13,554 nucleotides of DNA. It comes from Flavobacteriales bacterium. GTDB lineage: Bacteria; Bacteroidota; Bacteroidia; Flavobacteriales; PHOS-HE28. The DNA is taken from NCBI GenBank assembly GCA_008016945.1, contig SSGN01000093.1, positions 1-13,554 on the forward strand, given 5' to 3'. Numbering within the stretch: the first letter of the stretch is position 1; every line of letters starts with the position of its first letter. Below, one piece after another: positions 13,482 to 13,554 of the stretch. The position numbers and the translations under genes were made by a program. The notes below the pieces were generated by a model, which searched no databases, was not told the origin of the DNA, and was given only the letters and a program-made list of their open reading frames with translations.

Positions 13482-13554
13482 TCAAAGCTTGGTGTAGGTG
13501 AGGTCCACGGTCACCTTCATCTGTTCCGCGATGTTCTTCCGCACGACCCCGGGG
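13482..13554 (-). CDS. C-terminus of a YceI-type protein (cut by window edge)
   Basis: Only the last 24 codons or so are present. They read GVVRKNIAEQMKVTVDLTYTKL before a TGA at 13482-13484. The VVRxxIAExMxVxVDLTY pattern is characteristic of the C-terminal strand of YceI-family periplasmic lipid-binding lipocalin-like proteins, but the fragment is short. It lies 38 bases upstream of the DUF5777-type gene on the same strand, so co-transcription is likely. The start and most of the protein are outside the window. Confidence 0.65.
   Translation of the reverse strand, partial: PGVVRKNIAEQMKVTVDLTYTKL

Noticed and set aside
13444..13485. 14-residue upstream extension of the DUF5777-type gene
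   Set aside because: It would place charged and polar residues before the signal peptide and overlap the end of the YceI-type gene; the ATG at 13443 gives a standard signal sequence.

Overview
The window looks like a chromosomal segment of a GC-rich member of the Bacteroidota, possibly a Flavobacteriales-type lineage. This rests on a periplasmic S9B dipeptidyl peptidase, a DUF5777-type protein beside a YceI-type C-terminus, a Bacteroidota-style REP-associated transposase, few purine-rich Shine-Dalgarno sequences, and recurring boxes close to the Bacteroidota -7 promoter element (TAnnTTTG) ahead of genes. The assignment below phylum level is inference.

Region 1 (1-820) is an accessory patch. 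A REP-associated tyrosine transposase (RAYT, minus strand) lies between copies of its own hairpin repeat: three tandem 41-bp units on one side, and an inverted, exactly matching 29-bp copy plus a diverged copy on the other. Region 2 (963-7995) is a peptide-scavenging block: an exported prolyl dipeptidyl peptidase (S9B) followed by three consecutive, tightly packed POT-family proton/peptide symporters. The peptidase would release short peptides outside the inner membrane and the transporters would import them. Region 3 (8047-10131) holds a secreted thioredoxin-fold protein and citrate synthase (gltA), the latter followed by a strong hairpin.

Region 4 (10346-12513) is a compact plus-strand operon: a 73-residue two-helix membrane protein, a two-domain universal stress protein, and a site-2-type intramembrane metalloprotease with C-terminal CBS domains. 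Region 5 (12541-13554) is convergent to it on the minus strand: a DUF5777-type outer-membrane-like beta-rich protein downstream of a YceI-type gene that is cut by the window edge.

Most genes are ordinary core or metabolic genes. The parts most worth a second look are the RAYT/REP unit with structure-preserving hairpin variants, the middle POT transporter with an altered FEQ motif and an extra periplasmic loop, and the small membrane protein/Usp/site-2 protease operon.
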